Shown in pieces: positions 33,339 through 45,745 of a DNA stretch of 64,000 nucleotides (positions are counted from its first letter, which is position 1; every line of letters begins with the position of its first letter). Under the pieces are notes generated by a model. That model did not search any database, was not told where the DNA came from, and was given only the letters and a program-made list of their open reading frames with translations. Position numbers and translations under genes: made by a program. This stretch comes from Pollenia angustigena (Eukaryota; Arthropoda; Insecta; Diptera; Polleniidae). Location: NCBI GenBank assembly GCA_930367215.1, contig OV884060.1:207393253-207457252 (forward strand). Reading direction: 5' to 3'.

Positions 33339-33569
33339 GGGTCTAATCACCGCATACGATATCGAGCAAAATTTATCGAAATTATTTATTTCGGTATCAT
33401 GAAACTCGATATCGAATGAAATGTATTGAATTTGAAATAATAGCATTCGATATCGAGTAACTCGATATTACATTTATCGAGTTTTCATTCGATACGTCAG
33501 TGTCTATCGTATGCAAACAAATTCGATAGTTTATTCGATACGATAGTATCGAATGCGGTGATTAGACCC
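33339..33569. mobile_element. 231-bp MITE, PIF/Harbinger-like, copy 2
   Basis: GGGTCTAATCACCGCAT at the left and ATGCGGTGATTAGACCC at the right, flanked by CTG at 33336-33338 and 33570-33572 (3-bp CWG duplication). Same length as copy 1 and inverted relative to it. Confidence 0.9.
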
Positions 33570-33729
33570 CTGAACTAACACGAACACAATTGAAAGTACA
33601 AAGAGCACTATAATTTAAGACAATGAAAAAGAAGGCAAAGTTTGTAGAAATCCTTATCAACCGCGCATACAAAACAAGCAATTTATTTCTTGAGATCTGT
33701 TTAACTCATTTGTAAAGCTGAGGTAAGGT

Positions 33730-34195
33730 TCCTTGAACATCTATCAAAAGATAGCACATTCGAATGCTTTAGGGGTCCCTTTGTGATAGCCAGCAGCAAT
33801 GCCCATTCCATAGAGCAGTTTTTCAATAGGCGACACTGTAGAATTCAACCCAATCCGTCTTTCTAATGAAGAGAAGAATCAACATTAGTTCTATCTTAGA
33901 TAGATAAACAGGCAACTCACTGGTTTTCTCAGATATGTAACTCTCTCTAATATCCCATGCTGACACAGAAATTGAAACACTGTTTCCTCTTTTTCCTGGT
34001 CAACAACTTTTGCAGTAGTAATTGAATTCCAGACCCATGAGTCCCAACATGACATTGCCCACTTATCACTGAGATCATTGTTATAATACACTCCCTACTG
34101 AACTTAAGTAGAAAGCATGTTCTCCTTTCATAACAAACAGGCCACAATGTCCGGGATACGGAGCTGGTAGATTTACGAGTCCACTCCAACTATGC
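33730..34195 (-). pseudogene. Unrecognised protein-like fragments
   Basis: On the minus strand, three segments read like ordinary protein, in different frames: one near 34105-34195 containing PAPYPGHCGLFVMKGEHAFY, one at 33895-34085 containing WAMSCWDSWVWNSITTAKVV and FQFLCQHGILERV, and one near 33760-33835 containing EKLLYGMGIAAGYHKGTPKA. Frame changes and stops separate them. Composition is well above the AT-rich background in Trp, Gly and Cys. I do not recognise the family. It could be a retrocopy, a decayed host gene, or TE-borne coding sequence. Confidence 0.35.
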
Positions 34196-34452
34196 AAGTT
34201 TATAAGACTCATTTGTATAACTTTCATCATGTTTTCGTTTTAGAATTCTGGTGCGGGCACAATTTACTGGGAAAAACATTTTTCTGATTTTTTTTAAAAT
34301 TTCGCGAAAGTTATTTTATGTTTTTTTTTTTTTTTGTTTTAAGAATTTGTACATATACAGCAAAAAATGTATAAAAAATTTTAGGGTCGAAAACTAAAAA
34401 AAAAATTTTGACAATCGAGCCCCAAGTCTGAATTTTAGCGCCTTAATGATTA

Positions 34453-36029
34453 CCCAGGTAGAAAAAGACAATCACCACGACGCTGTGCCGACGTTGCAGG
34501 GGGTACTATCAACATCAATACAACGTACTGTTTACCAAATTTACAATGTTGTCACAATATTAAAATGATAACGCCAAATGTGCGTCTTCCGACTCTTCTT
34601 TTTAGTGTTGTCACAGGATTCACGAATTTACAACGTAGTCACAACCGTCTTCCGACTCTTATTTTCAATATTGTTACAAATATAAATTCGCTAAATAAAC
34701 ACAAGCAAAAATTGTTATATTTTCTAACCTAAAATAGTTTTTGTGTTTTCATTTTAATACGACACTATTAAATTAATAAGACCAAATTTTTGTATATACA
34801 CAGCGTTGTAGCGGTATAGAATTATTATTAACACGGTATTAGGAAATAAAGGTTTAATTCTTGTATATACACACAGAAAAAATTATTGCCGAATTATTTT
34901 CAAACAAACGCTTGTTTGAAATTTTTTTTGATTTCTACAAATTTTTTTACTGATTCAATCAATATTTTTGTTTGATTTTTATTTAACCAACAAAAATGTG
35001 GACAACTCTTCAAAAATATAATAAACGCGCTATTGGTTTCAAGTTTTCATAATTTTGTATGAAATATTTAATGCTCTTTAATGTTGTCGTCCTTTTGCAT
35101 TTTTTTTATTGATTGTAAGCAACACTTCTTTATGATAAATATAAGAACTACAACAAAAAACACATGCAGTCTATTTTTGGACGCTTTAAAAAAGTACAGC
35201 AATAAGAAAATAAAATAGCGTGACGAGGTTTGTAGTAAAAAACAACAAAAACAATAGCAGGTAAAAAAAACGTTTCATTTGTTTTAAACAACAGAAATGA
35301 CAACATTATAAGAAACAAAATAAATTTTTGGTTGGTTTCAAAGTTGGTAAAAAAAAAAACAAAATCCCGTATTCAATTTTTTCAAACAGTTTGTTTAAAT
35401 ACATCAAATACAAAAATAGAATGATGACGAATAACATATCGAGTCGGTCTGCCGCCGTTTTTGGTTACATTTCTTCTTCATTAGCAAAGGAAAGGATGCA
35501 GCAAAAGTGAGTGACGAAGAAAAACATTGTGTGTATAAATAAGACTTCGTTCAAAAATTATTCCAACAAAAAAATGTGTCTCAAAGCCAGCCGGCTGCTC
35601 TGCTCTGCTTCATCTTCACCAACAGTGCTTGCTTGTGTGCGCGTCATTGCTTGTTCCAAAACTTTTTTGTTTGATTCTGTAAAATTATTTGTTTGAAAGA
35701 ATCGGCGTTTTTTTTTTCAATAAACAAAATGCAAATAAATTGTTTGAATATGCGAATTTGTTTGTAGGACCGATTTCAGACAAAAAATTGTTTGATTCTA
35801 CAAATTTTTTGTTTGAATTGAAAAAATAATTTTTTCTGTGCAGTGTTGTAGCGGTATAGTTTTATGGTAAATATGGCTTTAAAAAACTTAAGTCGTATAT
35901 TTGTATTTAGGGTGCTGTACCGGTGTTGAATCTTATTTAAAAACGGTATTAAAAACTAAGGTTGAAATTTTGTATTTACAGGGTTGTGGCGGTACATAAT
36001 ATTTATAAAAGTCGGAATTTCTGCCTGGG
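34453..36029. mobile_element. CCCAGG-ended TIR element containing tandem repeats
   Basis: Left end CCCAGGTAGAAAAAGAC, right end (reverse complement) CCCAGGCAGAAATTCCGAC, with TA outside both. Inside are ~75-bp tandem units built on GTTGTAGCGGTATAG (34803, 35845, 35980) and a block with GTCTTCCGACTCTT repeats (34586, 34648). The array is split by the element at 34872-35840. No transposase. Confidence 0.65.
34872..35840. mobile_element. CACAGAAAAA-ended TIR element
   Basis: Ends CACAGAAAAAATTATT and its perfect 16-bp inverse, flanked by CA on both sides. Non-coding, with many CAAACAAA/TTTGTTTG motifs and a less AT-rich core at 35440-35640. Inserted into the ~75-bp tandem array of the element at 34453-36029. 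Related: 29581-29715 (partial) and 47716-48399. Confidence 0.72.
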
Positions 36030-36154
36030 TAGATTTACAGAATTTTATAAAATTTATTTCCTCATAAAAGTCACTTATTTTTAAACAGCGCCACTAAATG
36101 AATACAATTTTTGAATTAAATAAATTCGTATTATCAAACAAATTCTTAAAATAA

Positions 36155-36762
36155 AACAAGTAAAAAAGTATATTCGGTCAAGCCCGACCATATGATACCC
36201 TACACCACAGTCTTTAAAAACACATCATGCTTATGTGTCCATATAAATATGGATTTATCAATGTTTATAAACTTTATTAAAATTGGTTTGAAAGTTTGTG
36301 AAATGCAGAAATTGCCCCCTACCTCCCCTTGTGGTCCTATTTTTGAAAAACTGTTTAGCTTATGTGTCCATTTAGATATGGATCTATCAATATTTTAAAT
36401 TTCATTAAAATCGGTTTGAGAGGCAGAAATTGCCCCTATCTCCCCTCGTGGTCATATTTTTTAAAAAATGCATACCTTTTGTGTCCATATAGATATGGTT
36501 CTATCTATGTTTAAAATTTCATTAAATACGGTTTGATAGTTTCTAAGACGAAGAAATTTCTCCTTATCGTCGGCCCATATTCAATAGGCTTAGTCCTTGT
36601 GCCAATAAGAACCTATGTCCCAAATTTTATCAAATTACATGGCCAGCCTACCAGCCACCCAGCCTGCCAGCCGGACAGACATCGTAAGTTCGACTCAGGA
36701 AGTGATTCTGAGTCGATCGGTATACTTTAAGGTGTTACACACGTCATCACAAATGCACTATT
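36155..36762 (+). repeat. Hairpin-ended repeat, family B, copy 2
   Basis: Starts AAAACAAGTAAAAAAGTATA with hairpin TTCGGTCAAGCCCGACC, then GATACCCTACACCACAGT and ~118-bp tandem units. Ends after GTGTTACACACGTCATCAC without the terminal TATACCC stem, so the 3' end is truncated. Confidence 0.8.
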
Positions 36763-37515
36763 AAAAAAAATCAAAAAATATTTTTCTCGGGAAACTGTGC
36801 CCGCATAGAAAACCCCTGTTGTAAGTAAAATGGTCAACGAAAAAATTAATAAATTGTCAATTAACACGTTTTTTCTTAGAAATAATGCCAGTAAATTAAT
36901 ATTATTTTTATTAAAAAGGGTAATAAATGGATATTTTTCAGGGGTATTTAATTAATAAATTGTTTTTCTGATTAAATAGGTAGAAGGGTAATTAAAAATC
37001 AATGATAAGGTTAAGGGAATAATCCAAAAAATTTGTTAAACTTGCTTAAAAAATATGTTTCTAAAAAACTAGGTATAAAAGAACTTTTAATTACAAAATT
37101 ACTTTTTTTAAAAAAAACATATTTTGCTTAACAAAAGTTCTTAAAAAGAAACTTGTTGTTTAAAAAAAAGTAGATTTTTCTTGAAGAGGTACTTTTTGTT
37201 ATAAATTTAATTCATAATAAAATGTACCCTTCGTTTTTTAAAGCAAATTTTTCTTAGAATTCTAATTTGTTTTATAAAGTCTTTGTACTTAAAAACATAA
37301 AGTTTTTATTAGAAATCCGACTTTTTATAAAAACGCTTTAATCCCTAAATATGTTGTTTGAATTAAGAAAAGGTACACTTTCTTAAACATTTTTTTATTT
37401 AAAATTTACTTATAAAAAAAAAATTTTTTTTGAAAAATATAGTTTTTTATCAAAAAGTAATTTCAATTTTTGGGAATACAAAATTTTAATTTCAAAAGAT
37501 TTTGTTATTCGTGCT
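36763..37515. repeat. Low-complexity AT-rich tract with AAGTACTTTTT motifs
   Basis: Many short variants of AAAGTACTTTTT/AAAAAGTACC separated by poly-A and poly-T. No gene. The same type of tract fills 54740-63200 between inserted elements. Confidence 0.5.
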
Positions 37516-37845
37516 TAATTCCCAGTTTTTATTCTTGATAAAAACACTTGAAATTTATTGTTGATGGGATAAGCTATTCCTATGCATTTCACTGGTTGCT
37601 TAGGCCAGATCATCAGGAAACTTCATCCATAAAGATTTTAGAAAAACTAAAGATATTAAACCAAATAAAACTGTTAAACGTATAAGACTTATAGCAACAG
37701 TTTACTTGTAACAATATCAAAGCTTTAACAAAACACATCAACAATAAAAAAGTGGATTTATCTCATCTTACATTCCCCACTACAATTAGTTGAAATTCTC
37801 TCAACATTAATTGTAGTTGTAAGTAGGTTAAGAAAAACAAAATAA
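37516..37845. repeat. ~320-bp direct repeat R1, copy a
   Basis: Contains GGGATAAGCTATTCCTATGC, TTGCTTAGGCCAGATCATCAGG and, near the end, ACTACAATTAGTTGAAATTC. A second copy is at 38641-38955 and a third partial copy at 39043-39093. Confidence 0.85.
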
Positions 37846-37990
37846 AAAACAAACAACAACTTACAAAAGATGTTGTCAATTAAGTGTTTTTTTTAATGAA
37901 ATAAGTTTTCTTAAAAAATAGTTTCATATAAAAATTAAATTTTCAATTAAAAGATACACACATTCAAATCATTGAAATATTTCAACACTC

Positions 37991-38364
37991 CCCTGCAAAT
38001 AATAGGACTAGTCCAAACACGCATGTAAAGAGTAGTCCACAAGGGACCAGGACTAGTCCAAAAGTAACCCAAACGTATGGAAAAACCCTGGTCTATTTAA
38101 CATTACGATGTCCTAGGAGAGGACCATATAAACCACCTTTGGACCACTAAGGAGTAGTTTTAAAACTACTCCATGGTATACTCAAGAGGATTAGTTCTGA
38201 AGTCGTTTAAAAACGAAAGCATGTCGTTAAAAAACGAAGACATGTCGTCTCACTACAAACACTTTTTAACAATGACATGATCCATGCTTGCATTACATCG
38301 GACCAGTCCATGGAGTAGTCCATTTTATCAAAATTGATCAGGTGGTCCAATTTTATATGCAGGG
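37991..38364. mobile_element. CCCTRCA-ended TIR element, copy a
   Basis: Left end CCCTGCAAATAATAGGACTA, right end (reverse complement) CCCTGCATATAAAATTGGAC. Interior is rich in GGACTAGTCC, TAGTCCA and GGAGTAGTTTTAAAACTACTCC-type palindromes. Related copy at 39349-39989. Confidence 0.65.
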
Positions 38365-38640
38365 TCTATACTGTAGTGTCGTTGTTACAAACAAATTCTG
38401 TAAGTGTGAACGTGTAGAAGCAAAAAACAAATGCACTTTTACTATAGTGAAGGTATAGATATAAAAATTACTCTTAAAAATTAACAAGGCAATGAAAAAT
38501 ATACACATCAATGAGAGATTGGAAACAAAAGGAAACAATGAGAGATTGGAAACAAAATGTACACAAATTTCTTTTTTTTTTAAGAGTTTGGGCAAAGGTT
38601 TTCTTGGGTGTCAAAAAATTTCATTAATTAGATTTAGTTT

Positions 38641-38955
38641 TAATTCCCAATTCTTACCATTGATAAACTGAAATATATTGTTGGTGGGATAAGCTATTTC
38701 TATGCGCATTTCACTAGTTGCTTAGGCCAGATCATCAGGAAACTTCATCCAAAGATTTTAGAAAAGCTAAAGATATTATCCAAATATTACTGTTAAGCGA
38801 ATAAAAATTATAAACACAAAAAGTCTTACCCGTTACAATATCAAAGCTTTAAAAAGACACCATCAATAAACAGTGATTTAATCTTTTCTTACAATCCCGA
38901 CTACAATTGTTTGATTTTTTGTCAACTCTAATTGTAGTTGTTAGGGGAAAATAAA
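38641..38955. repeat. ~320-bp direct repeat R1, copy b
   Basis: Matches 37516-37845 along most of its length (TAATTCCCAATTCTTACCAT...; GGCCAGATCATCAGGAAACT). Offset is 1,125 bp. Each R1 copy is followed by a CCCTRCA-ended TIR element. Confidence 0.85.
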
Positions 38956-39348
38956 AAAAAAACCAAATAAAAACAAATTACTTTATTTCATTGTTGCCAG
39001 TTCAGTTTTTTGCACTGCCACTTGCATATTTTTTATCAACTGTTAAATTCCCAATTCTTACTATTGCTAAACTGTTATTTATTGTAAGTGGGATGTACAA
39101 AATGTGTGTACAAAATATCCTGTTTGTTAATTTCTTTGACAATATTGCAAGAATTTTTTCTATATTAAAAGGTTTTACTGTCTGTAGTGCTTTTCTTTGA
39201 AATCTGCAACCCTCGCAGCACTATATAAATTGTGCGACGAACAGTACACACATCATTTGGCATTGTGGTTTTACGCACACGTCTTGTACAAACATTTAAT
39301 TTTTGCTGTGTGTTCGTTTTTTAAATACATTAATGCAGGGCTTTATTA

Positions 39349-39989
39349 CCCTACAGATAACGAGACTAGTCCATACATACATGTAAAGAGCAGTCCATAA
39401 AGGAGTAGGAGTACTCCTAAATTACTCGAAATATATGGGTAAAAGGTGGTCCATTAACCACTACGATGTCCTAGGAGGGGACCATATAACCCTCCGAAGT
39501 AGTCCCTAAACTACTCTATGGAGTACTAAAGTGGGTTAGTTTTAAAAGTACTACCTTAAGGGGTAGTTTAAGCATTTTTCTTTTTCATTTTTTACTAATC
39601 GCCTTTTATGGTCTATTTTTGATATTATTTTTTTTTTTGTTTTTTTATTTTTTTTATTTTTTTAATTCCCTATGCTAATTTCCGCGAAACTTGGCGCTTG
39701 TCTGCAGAAAAGAAACCAAAATCTCTGGCGGGAATCGAACCCGCAACCCCGGGGTTGATAGACTAGCTCACTACTAGCTAGCCTCCCGGGGCACTTAAAT
39801 ATATTTACTGGGTATTTTCAATTTTTTACCTTTTTTCCACAAATTTCACAAACTTTCACTTTTAAATAAACAATTAATAACGGACACCATTAGGGCTACC
39901 AATGTGTAAAACTGTTAACTTCATGGACCATGTTGTAAGTAGTCCATTTAATCCACAATGGACCACGTAGTCCAATATTATCTGTAGGG
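39349..39989. mobile_element. CCCTRCA-ended TIR element, copy b, containing a SINE
   Basis: CCCTACAGATAACGAGACTA at the left and (reverse complement) CCCTACAGATAATATTGGAC at the right. Shares GTAAAGAGCAGTCCATAAAG and GATGTCCTAGGAGGGGACCA with copy a. A SINE lies inside (39606-39795), which explains most of its extra length. Confidence 0.7.
39606..39795 (-). mobile_element. tRNA-derived SINE
   Basis: Minus strand: head GCCCCGGGAGGCTAGCTAGT, B box GGTTCGATTCC within a perfect T-arm-like stem GCGGG...CCCGC, then TCTTTTCTGCAGACAAGCGC, then a long A/T-rich tail. Best-preserved SINE of the window. Acceptor pairing and a normal anticodon arm are missing, so it is not a tRNA gene. Confidence 0.75.
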
Positions 39990-40498
39990 AAGGTACTTAA
40001 CATTTTATCAAAAATGTAGCAATTTTCGAAATGTACCTAAAATTAACATGTTTCTTGTAGTACTTTTCACTTAATTTTAAAATAAAAGGAAAAAGATAAT
40101 ATATCTGTTAAATTTTAAGCTATTTTTTAATTACCATTTTTTTAAACAAAATTTTTTTTTTAAATTGTAAATTTTTTACTTCTCTTCGAGATACGAGTTA
40201 AACGGTAGTACATAAAATTACCTATAAATAGCAAAATACAACATAAATAAAATTTTTAAGTGTTTCTTACACAATATGATCGCATTATTTCTCGTTATGA
40301 ATAAAAAACTTGAACTGGCCTCAGGAGTTGGTTTCATAAAAACAGCCGGGGCAGCGAATGCATTAAGACGCATTTCTTTTAACGGCATTTTTTATAAATG
40401 CAATTTTTTACATTTACAATTGAATGCTTTCATACTGATACGCTTTTTAAATTGGTCTTTTATTATATATTTATTTACCTTTTGACAAGCTCTCTTGT
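39990..40498. other. AT-rich intergenic DNA
   Basis: No recognised feature; homopolymer-rich. Confidence 0.45.
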
Positions 40499-41868
40499 AA
40501 AATATACCACTACAATCAGTTGTGATGAGGGTATACTAAGTTTGTCATTCCGTTTGAAACTTTTTTAATATTCATCTCAGACCCAATAAAGTATATATAT
40601 TCTGGGTCCTTGAATAATTCTAAGTTGACTTAGCCATGTCCGTCTGTCTGTCCGTCTGACCGTATGTCCGTTCGTGGAAAACACGCTCACTTTCGAAATA
40701 CTCAAATAGACAAAGTTGGTGTCAAATTGCTTGTAGTTATCCTAAGCAGTTTGGGATTGAAATCGAGCAAAATCGGTTCTGTAGACCTAAAAAAAATTTA
40801 TAATTTCGTTACAAAAACTAACATAAATTTTAAAAAAATTAACAGAATGATATACGATTTTGCCAAAATTCCTTTTATGCGACTAGAAATGACACTGTAA
40901 GATCGTGAAGATCGGTCTATAATTTACCCTAGGCCCCATTTAAACCCTACTTCCGGAAAACAGTTTAGTACGCCTAAAACCGTAAAAACTAACGCTATCA
41001 TAACAAAATTTGGTACATCAAAGTTTTGTAGAACTAGAAATAAGACAGTGAAATTTTTTCACGATCGGTCTTTAATTTACCCTAGGCCCAATATAAAACC
41101 TACTTCCGGAAAACAGTTTAGTACGCATAAAACCGTAAAAAATAATGCTATCAAAACAAAATTTGGTACATCAAAGTTTTGTGTAACTAGAAATAAGACA
41201 GTGAAATTTTTTAACGATCGGTCTATAATTTACCATAGACCCCATATAAACCCTACTTCCGGAAAACAGTTTATTACGCCTAAAACCGTAAAAAATAACG
41301 CTATCATAACAAGATTTGGTAAATAACAGTATTTTAGAACTAGAAATGACGCTGTGAAATTTCGTGAAGATCGGTCTTTAATTTTCCCTAGGCCCAATAT
41401 AAAACCTACTTCCGGAAAACAGTTTAGTACGCATAAAACCGTAAAAAATAATGCTATTAAAACAAAATTTAATGCGTAACGGTTGTATAGGACTTGAACT
41501 GACACTGTGAAATTTCGTGAAGATCGGTCCATAATTTACCCTAGGCCCCTATAAACCCTCCTTCCGAAAAACAGTTTATTACGCATAAAACCGTAAAAAT
41601 AATGCTATCATAACAAAATTTAGTACGTCACAGTTTAATAGGACTAGAAATGACACTGTGAAATTTTTTGAAGATCGATTCATAATTTACTGTCGGCCCC
41701 ATATAAAGCCCACTCTGGTAAAATAATAAAATACGCCTTAAACCGTAGCAGATATAGATATTGCGGTAAACTTTCTTCCATCTTAGCTTAATATGGCCAA
41801 ACATTCGAACTGCCGGTGGAGGGTATCAAAGATTCGCCACAGCCGAATATAGCACTCTAACTTGTTTA
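40499..41868 (-). repeat. Hairpin-ended repeat, family A, copy 2
   Basis: Same edges as copy 1. About six ~152-bp tandem units (GAAGATCGGTC near 40909, 41366, 41519 and so on), versus five in copy 1 and three in copy 3. No coding. Confidence 0.85.
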
Positions 41869-44340
41869 AATGGCAGTTTATTTTATATAAATTTTACTTT
41901 TTAAGAAAAAAGCTTCAAATTCTAAAAATAATATGTATTGTGGTTATTTTGTTGAACTATTTATGGTTTTTAATCCAAATTTTTAATATTTTTAATTAGG
42001 CTTAAGTTCATGAAATTTAATTTTTCATTAAATTATTTTTATGAAGAAAGGAATTTTACAACATGAAAATTAATTAAAATTGTTATTGATAATCTTTCAT
42101 TCTTGAAATATTTATTTTTTTGTGGTTAGGAAAGGACATAAAAAGATATTATTCTTAATCATGGTCCTTAAGACTTTAATAAAACATGATTATAATTTCT
42201 GCCTTCTGTTTTTTGTTATCATTTTCCCTTTCCGTCTTCTGAAAATTTTATAATCCTTATTATTTTTTTTTCAATTTATCCCACTTTAAACGGACCACCA
42301 ATATTGGTTAATCTTTTTATTGTCATATTAAAAATAAAAAATATTAAATCAAATTATGTGTATCATCTGGATTTTGCTGTTTCATTATAAAACATTAATA
42401 AAACATATTGTCGTTGCTGTGGTTTTTGTTGTTTCCATATGTCAAAATTTAAAATGTTGATTAAACAAGATTGTATAAAGACATCATCACAACGCCAGAC
42501 TACTTAAATGCAATCAATCCGAAACACTAAAGAAAAGAAAAAAGCCACCTACGTAATGGAATGAATGGCTGTAGATGGTTGGCCTGAACGTGTTAAAATC
42601 AAAATCCAAGAAATATCAACACGTGTGGCCCAGGGGTCTCTCTATCAACCACCACTTTTCTTACTCTTTCTCTTTAAATATTGACAACAAGGTGAGTAAA
42701 CGTGTAGTGAGATTGAGCCTGTTGATAATAAGATGAAAAGTAGTTGTAGTGTGGAACATGATGAGGATGATGATGATGAATATTCATGCCTACGTCATTG
42801 TGTACTTAAGTATGCGCCAATGTCATATTTAAAATAAAACACACAATGACATGAACGCACACAAAAAAAAGTAACAAAATTAAAATTTGTATCAAAATAT
42901 GGAAAAAAAAACTCTTCAGATGTTAAAAGTCGCACGATCATTTTTCTGAATTAAAAAACAAAATCTTAATACACACATAAAAATAAACTAAAATCAAATT
43001 TTAAAAGCAAAGAAATGGGTAAGTAAAACTGCAGCCTCTTAATTTGACAGAACACAAGATCAAGTGTCAGTTATATGTGTGTATGTAAGTATGTTAAACC
43101 AAAAACCACAACAACAAACAACCTTAACAAAATTATGAACATGACAAGATCTCCCTGAAAATATTATAATGAAATTAAAACAAAAGCATTTGTGACAGAC
43201 GGACTGGTGGCAGGACAGATGGACAGACATTCATATTAATAAATATGGGAACCCTACACACCACACAAGGTGTCACGTACGAATTATGTATAAAAAAGAA
43301 AAAACAAAATTATAATTCTTCTTTGCATTTCAGTGATGCCAGATGGCTTTATATTTTTAAGAGTTAAATTTTTGTACTACAGGACCAGACGGGACTATCT
43401 TGAACATTTTATGCCTTTATTGGAAAACTTTTACATGTTTAGAAAATATAGACACTAAGTTCAGAAATTCTGTAATTCAAAGAAAACACAATCCAGCCGC
43501 CAAGCATGGAGTGTTACCGTAAATAAGGTAGCAGCACGTCGATCATAATAACTGCCTGTTTATAGAACGCGTTCTTAAAAAACTCATCCCAAGCTATTCC
43601 AACATATTCAGAACCATGCAGTACTGAAGTGCTATCCGCCTTCTTAAACGAGGAAAAGACGATGGGTCTAATGGTGTATTTTTCGACTTCTTCATTCATA
43701 AGCCACGGTCCAGGCTTCAGAAAATGGCTGTCAAAGGTTTACACAAATGTCATCCTTAGTGGACATAAACAGCTGTTGTGCATTGTTGAAAAACTTCATC
43801 CTTATTGCTGTTTAAAACAGCTGCAGACGAACTAGAAAATCTGCCATTTCTTCCACTTTTTATTTGTCATTGGCCAAAAAAGAAAAACTGTTGCTTTTAC
43901 TTCTGATATATTCAATGTAAACAGTCGCTGTCAACCCATTTCAAAAACTTAAAAGTTGTACACAAATTTTTGTTTTTTGTTCGATAGTTTTTGGTTTCGA
44001 CTGCAGTTTTCTAAACCCTGGTCTAAAATCAAAAATTTAATAACACAAAAACTGAATAGCCTAATTCCTTTGTAAAACTGCTCTTGAAGCTGAAGCATCT
44101 CACGTGTCTTTATCATTATCTTAAAGGGCAATCAGGCCGTTCTTGCGGCTAGAACAGGTTTATCCATTTAGTGATTTCAAAACCGATAGGTTGTCAAGGC
44201 TGTCAGCTGTTTACACGTTAAGATTCCACAGCCTATAAATGGAATGTGAACGGAAAGCACAAGCAGTCTAGAGCCCATATGAGGGCTGCTCGTCCATACA
44301 ATTTAAAAGAGCTTTGGAATTGCGAAAGTTGAAAGAACCT
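41869..44340. other. Unique AT-rich intergenic DNA
   Basis: No confident gene. 42480-43260 is free of recognised repeats and contains GATGATGATGATGAATATTCATG and many CA-rich runs. 43500-43850 has overlapping moderate open frames on both strands without recognised domains. Possible regulatory DNA of the inv region, but nothing in the sequence proves it. Confidence 0.35.
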
Positions 44341-44342
44341 TA

Positions 44343-44749
44343 CACTCAAAAAAGTTTTACATTAACTGTTTGTAGTTTATTTTAAAAGTTTTTCGTTTTG
44401 TTAAAATTAAACCAAAAAGTATAGTAATTTTTGTACGAAAATTATTTTTTAACTTTTTAGGAACGTTGTTTAAAAACCAAATTACAAAAAACGAATGAGT
44501 TTCCGTTCATTTTAAATATTAAGTTGTTTTTTTTTTTGTTATATAAAAAAAAAAAGTTATTACGTTTGAATTTTTCTTTTTCGAAACAAAAGTTTCTACT
44601 GTAATTCGTAAGTTATTTTTTAACATTTAAAAAATAAACTGATTTTTAGTCTGATTTAAATGAAAAATGAGTTGACCGGGTTTTAAATGAATTTTAATTT
44701 GTTTTATATTTCATTTTACGTTGAATTTACCAACATAATATTTTGAGTG
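44343..44749. mobile_element. CACTCAAAA-ended MITE with TA duplication
   Basis: CACTCAAAA at the left and TTTTGAGTG at the right, both flanked by TA. Short TIRs, AT-rich non-coding interior. Confidence 0.6.
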
Positions 44750-44989
44750 TATATATTTGACTTGGACCTCATAGAACAAACGCGCAAGTAGAACGAGTAA
44801 GAGTATTTAAAACTTGTTACAAAGGTGGTGGTGCAAACTTAGCCACTTTTTTATCCCTACGGTTGATTAAGGTCGTCATAATCGACCTAATGTGCAAGGA
44901 ATTGACAAGACAAAGAAATATGAAGAGACTGGAAGCGTTTTGAATGTGGTGAGGTCTGTGCATCAAAATAAATATCGCTCTAGTTAGTA

Positions 44990-45745
44990 AAAGTGTGGCG
45001 GATAATCCAAATTTGTAGGTTCCTTGGCGTTCTCAGCAATTGGGTATATCTTACGGCTCATAATGGCGTATTTCGCATATGAATTTGCCCCTCCATCCAA
45101 CTCGCCCAACAGTTAAAGCCGGCTGAATGGTTGCTAGAGCAATAGGCTTTCCATTCAGATTTTTCGGACAAAGTTTTTTCAGCGACGAAGCTCATTTTCC
45201 ACTCAGGTTACGTCAACAAGCAAAATTGTCACTGATGCGAGTGTTTGGCGCGAATTATGGTCTTGAGGTGTCATTGGGCCATATTTATTTGAATATTACG
45301 CTGGAAGAATCGTTACCCTCAATTCAAATAACTATGGCCGTATGATAACCCACTTTTTTTTGGTCTTTGATTGAAAGACTATAAGCTGGACGATATGTCG
45401 CTTCAACAACACGGTGTAACAAGCCACACAACATGACCGATTTTGTCTTCATTGCGAGAAGTTTTTAGGACGTGAAATTTTATTTTATTTGATGACTTCA
45501 ATTGGCCACCAAGATCATGCGATTTGACGCCATTTATACGCAGATAATTCCCTGACGTTGTAGCATTTAAAAACCAACATTCGTCCAGTTACAGCCAAGA
45601 TACCGCCCGAAATGAGCGAAAAACTGATCGAAACTACCTCAAAATGATCGACTGCTGCAACCACTCTAGGAGCAGTCATTTAATTGACATTGTATTTCGT
45701 ACGTCATGGCAAGGGTCAGCATTATAGTGAAATAAAAGTTTTATC
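44990..45745 (+). pseudogene. Degenerate mariner-like transposase, copy 3
   Basis: Broken frames still show FFSDEAHF (first catalytic Asp, 45178-45201), then a frame-shifted VNKQNC equivalent, QQHGVTSHT near 45405 where the second catalytic Asp has become His, and SCDLTP near 45520. A different and older family from copies 1 and 2: it retains the DEAHF region that copy 2 lacks and is much more diverged. TIRs not identified. Confidence 0.75.

Noticed and set aside
39725..39795. Functional tRNA gene on the minus strand
   Set aside because: Good B box and T-arm-like stem, but no acceptor pairing or normal anticodon arm, and the same module recurs with an A-rich tail. It is a SINE.
43500..43850. 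Overlapping open frames on both strands
   Set aside because: No domain, no splice or start context, and both strands are equally open. Judged to be chance.
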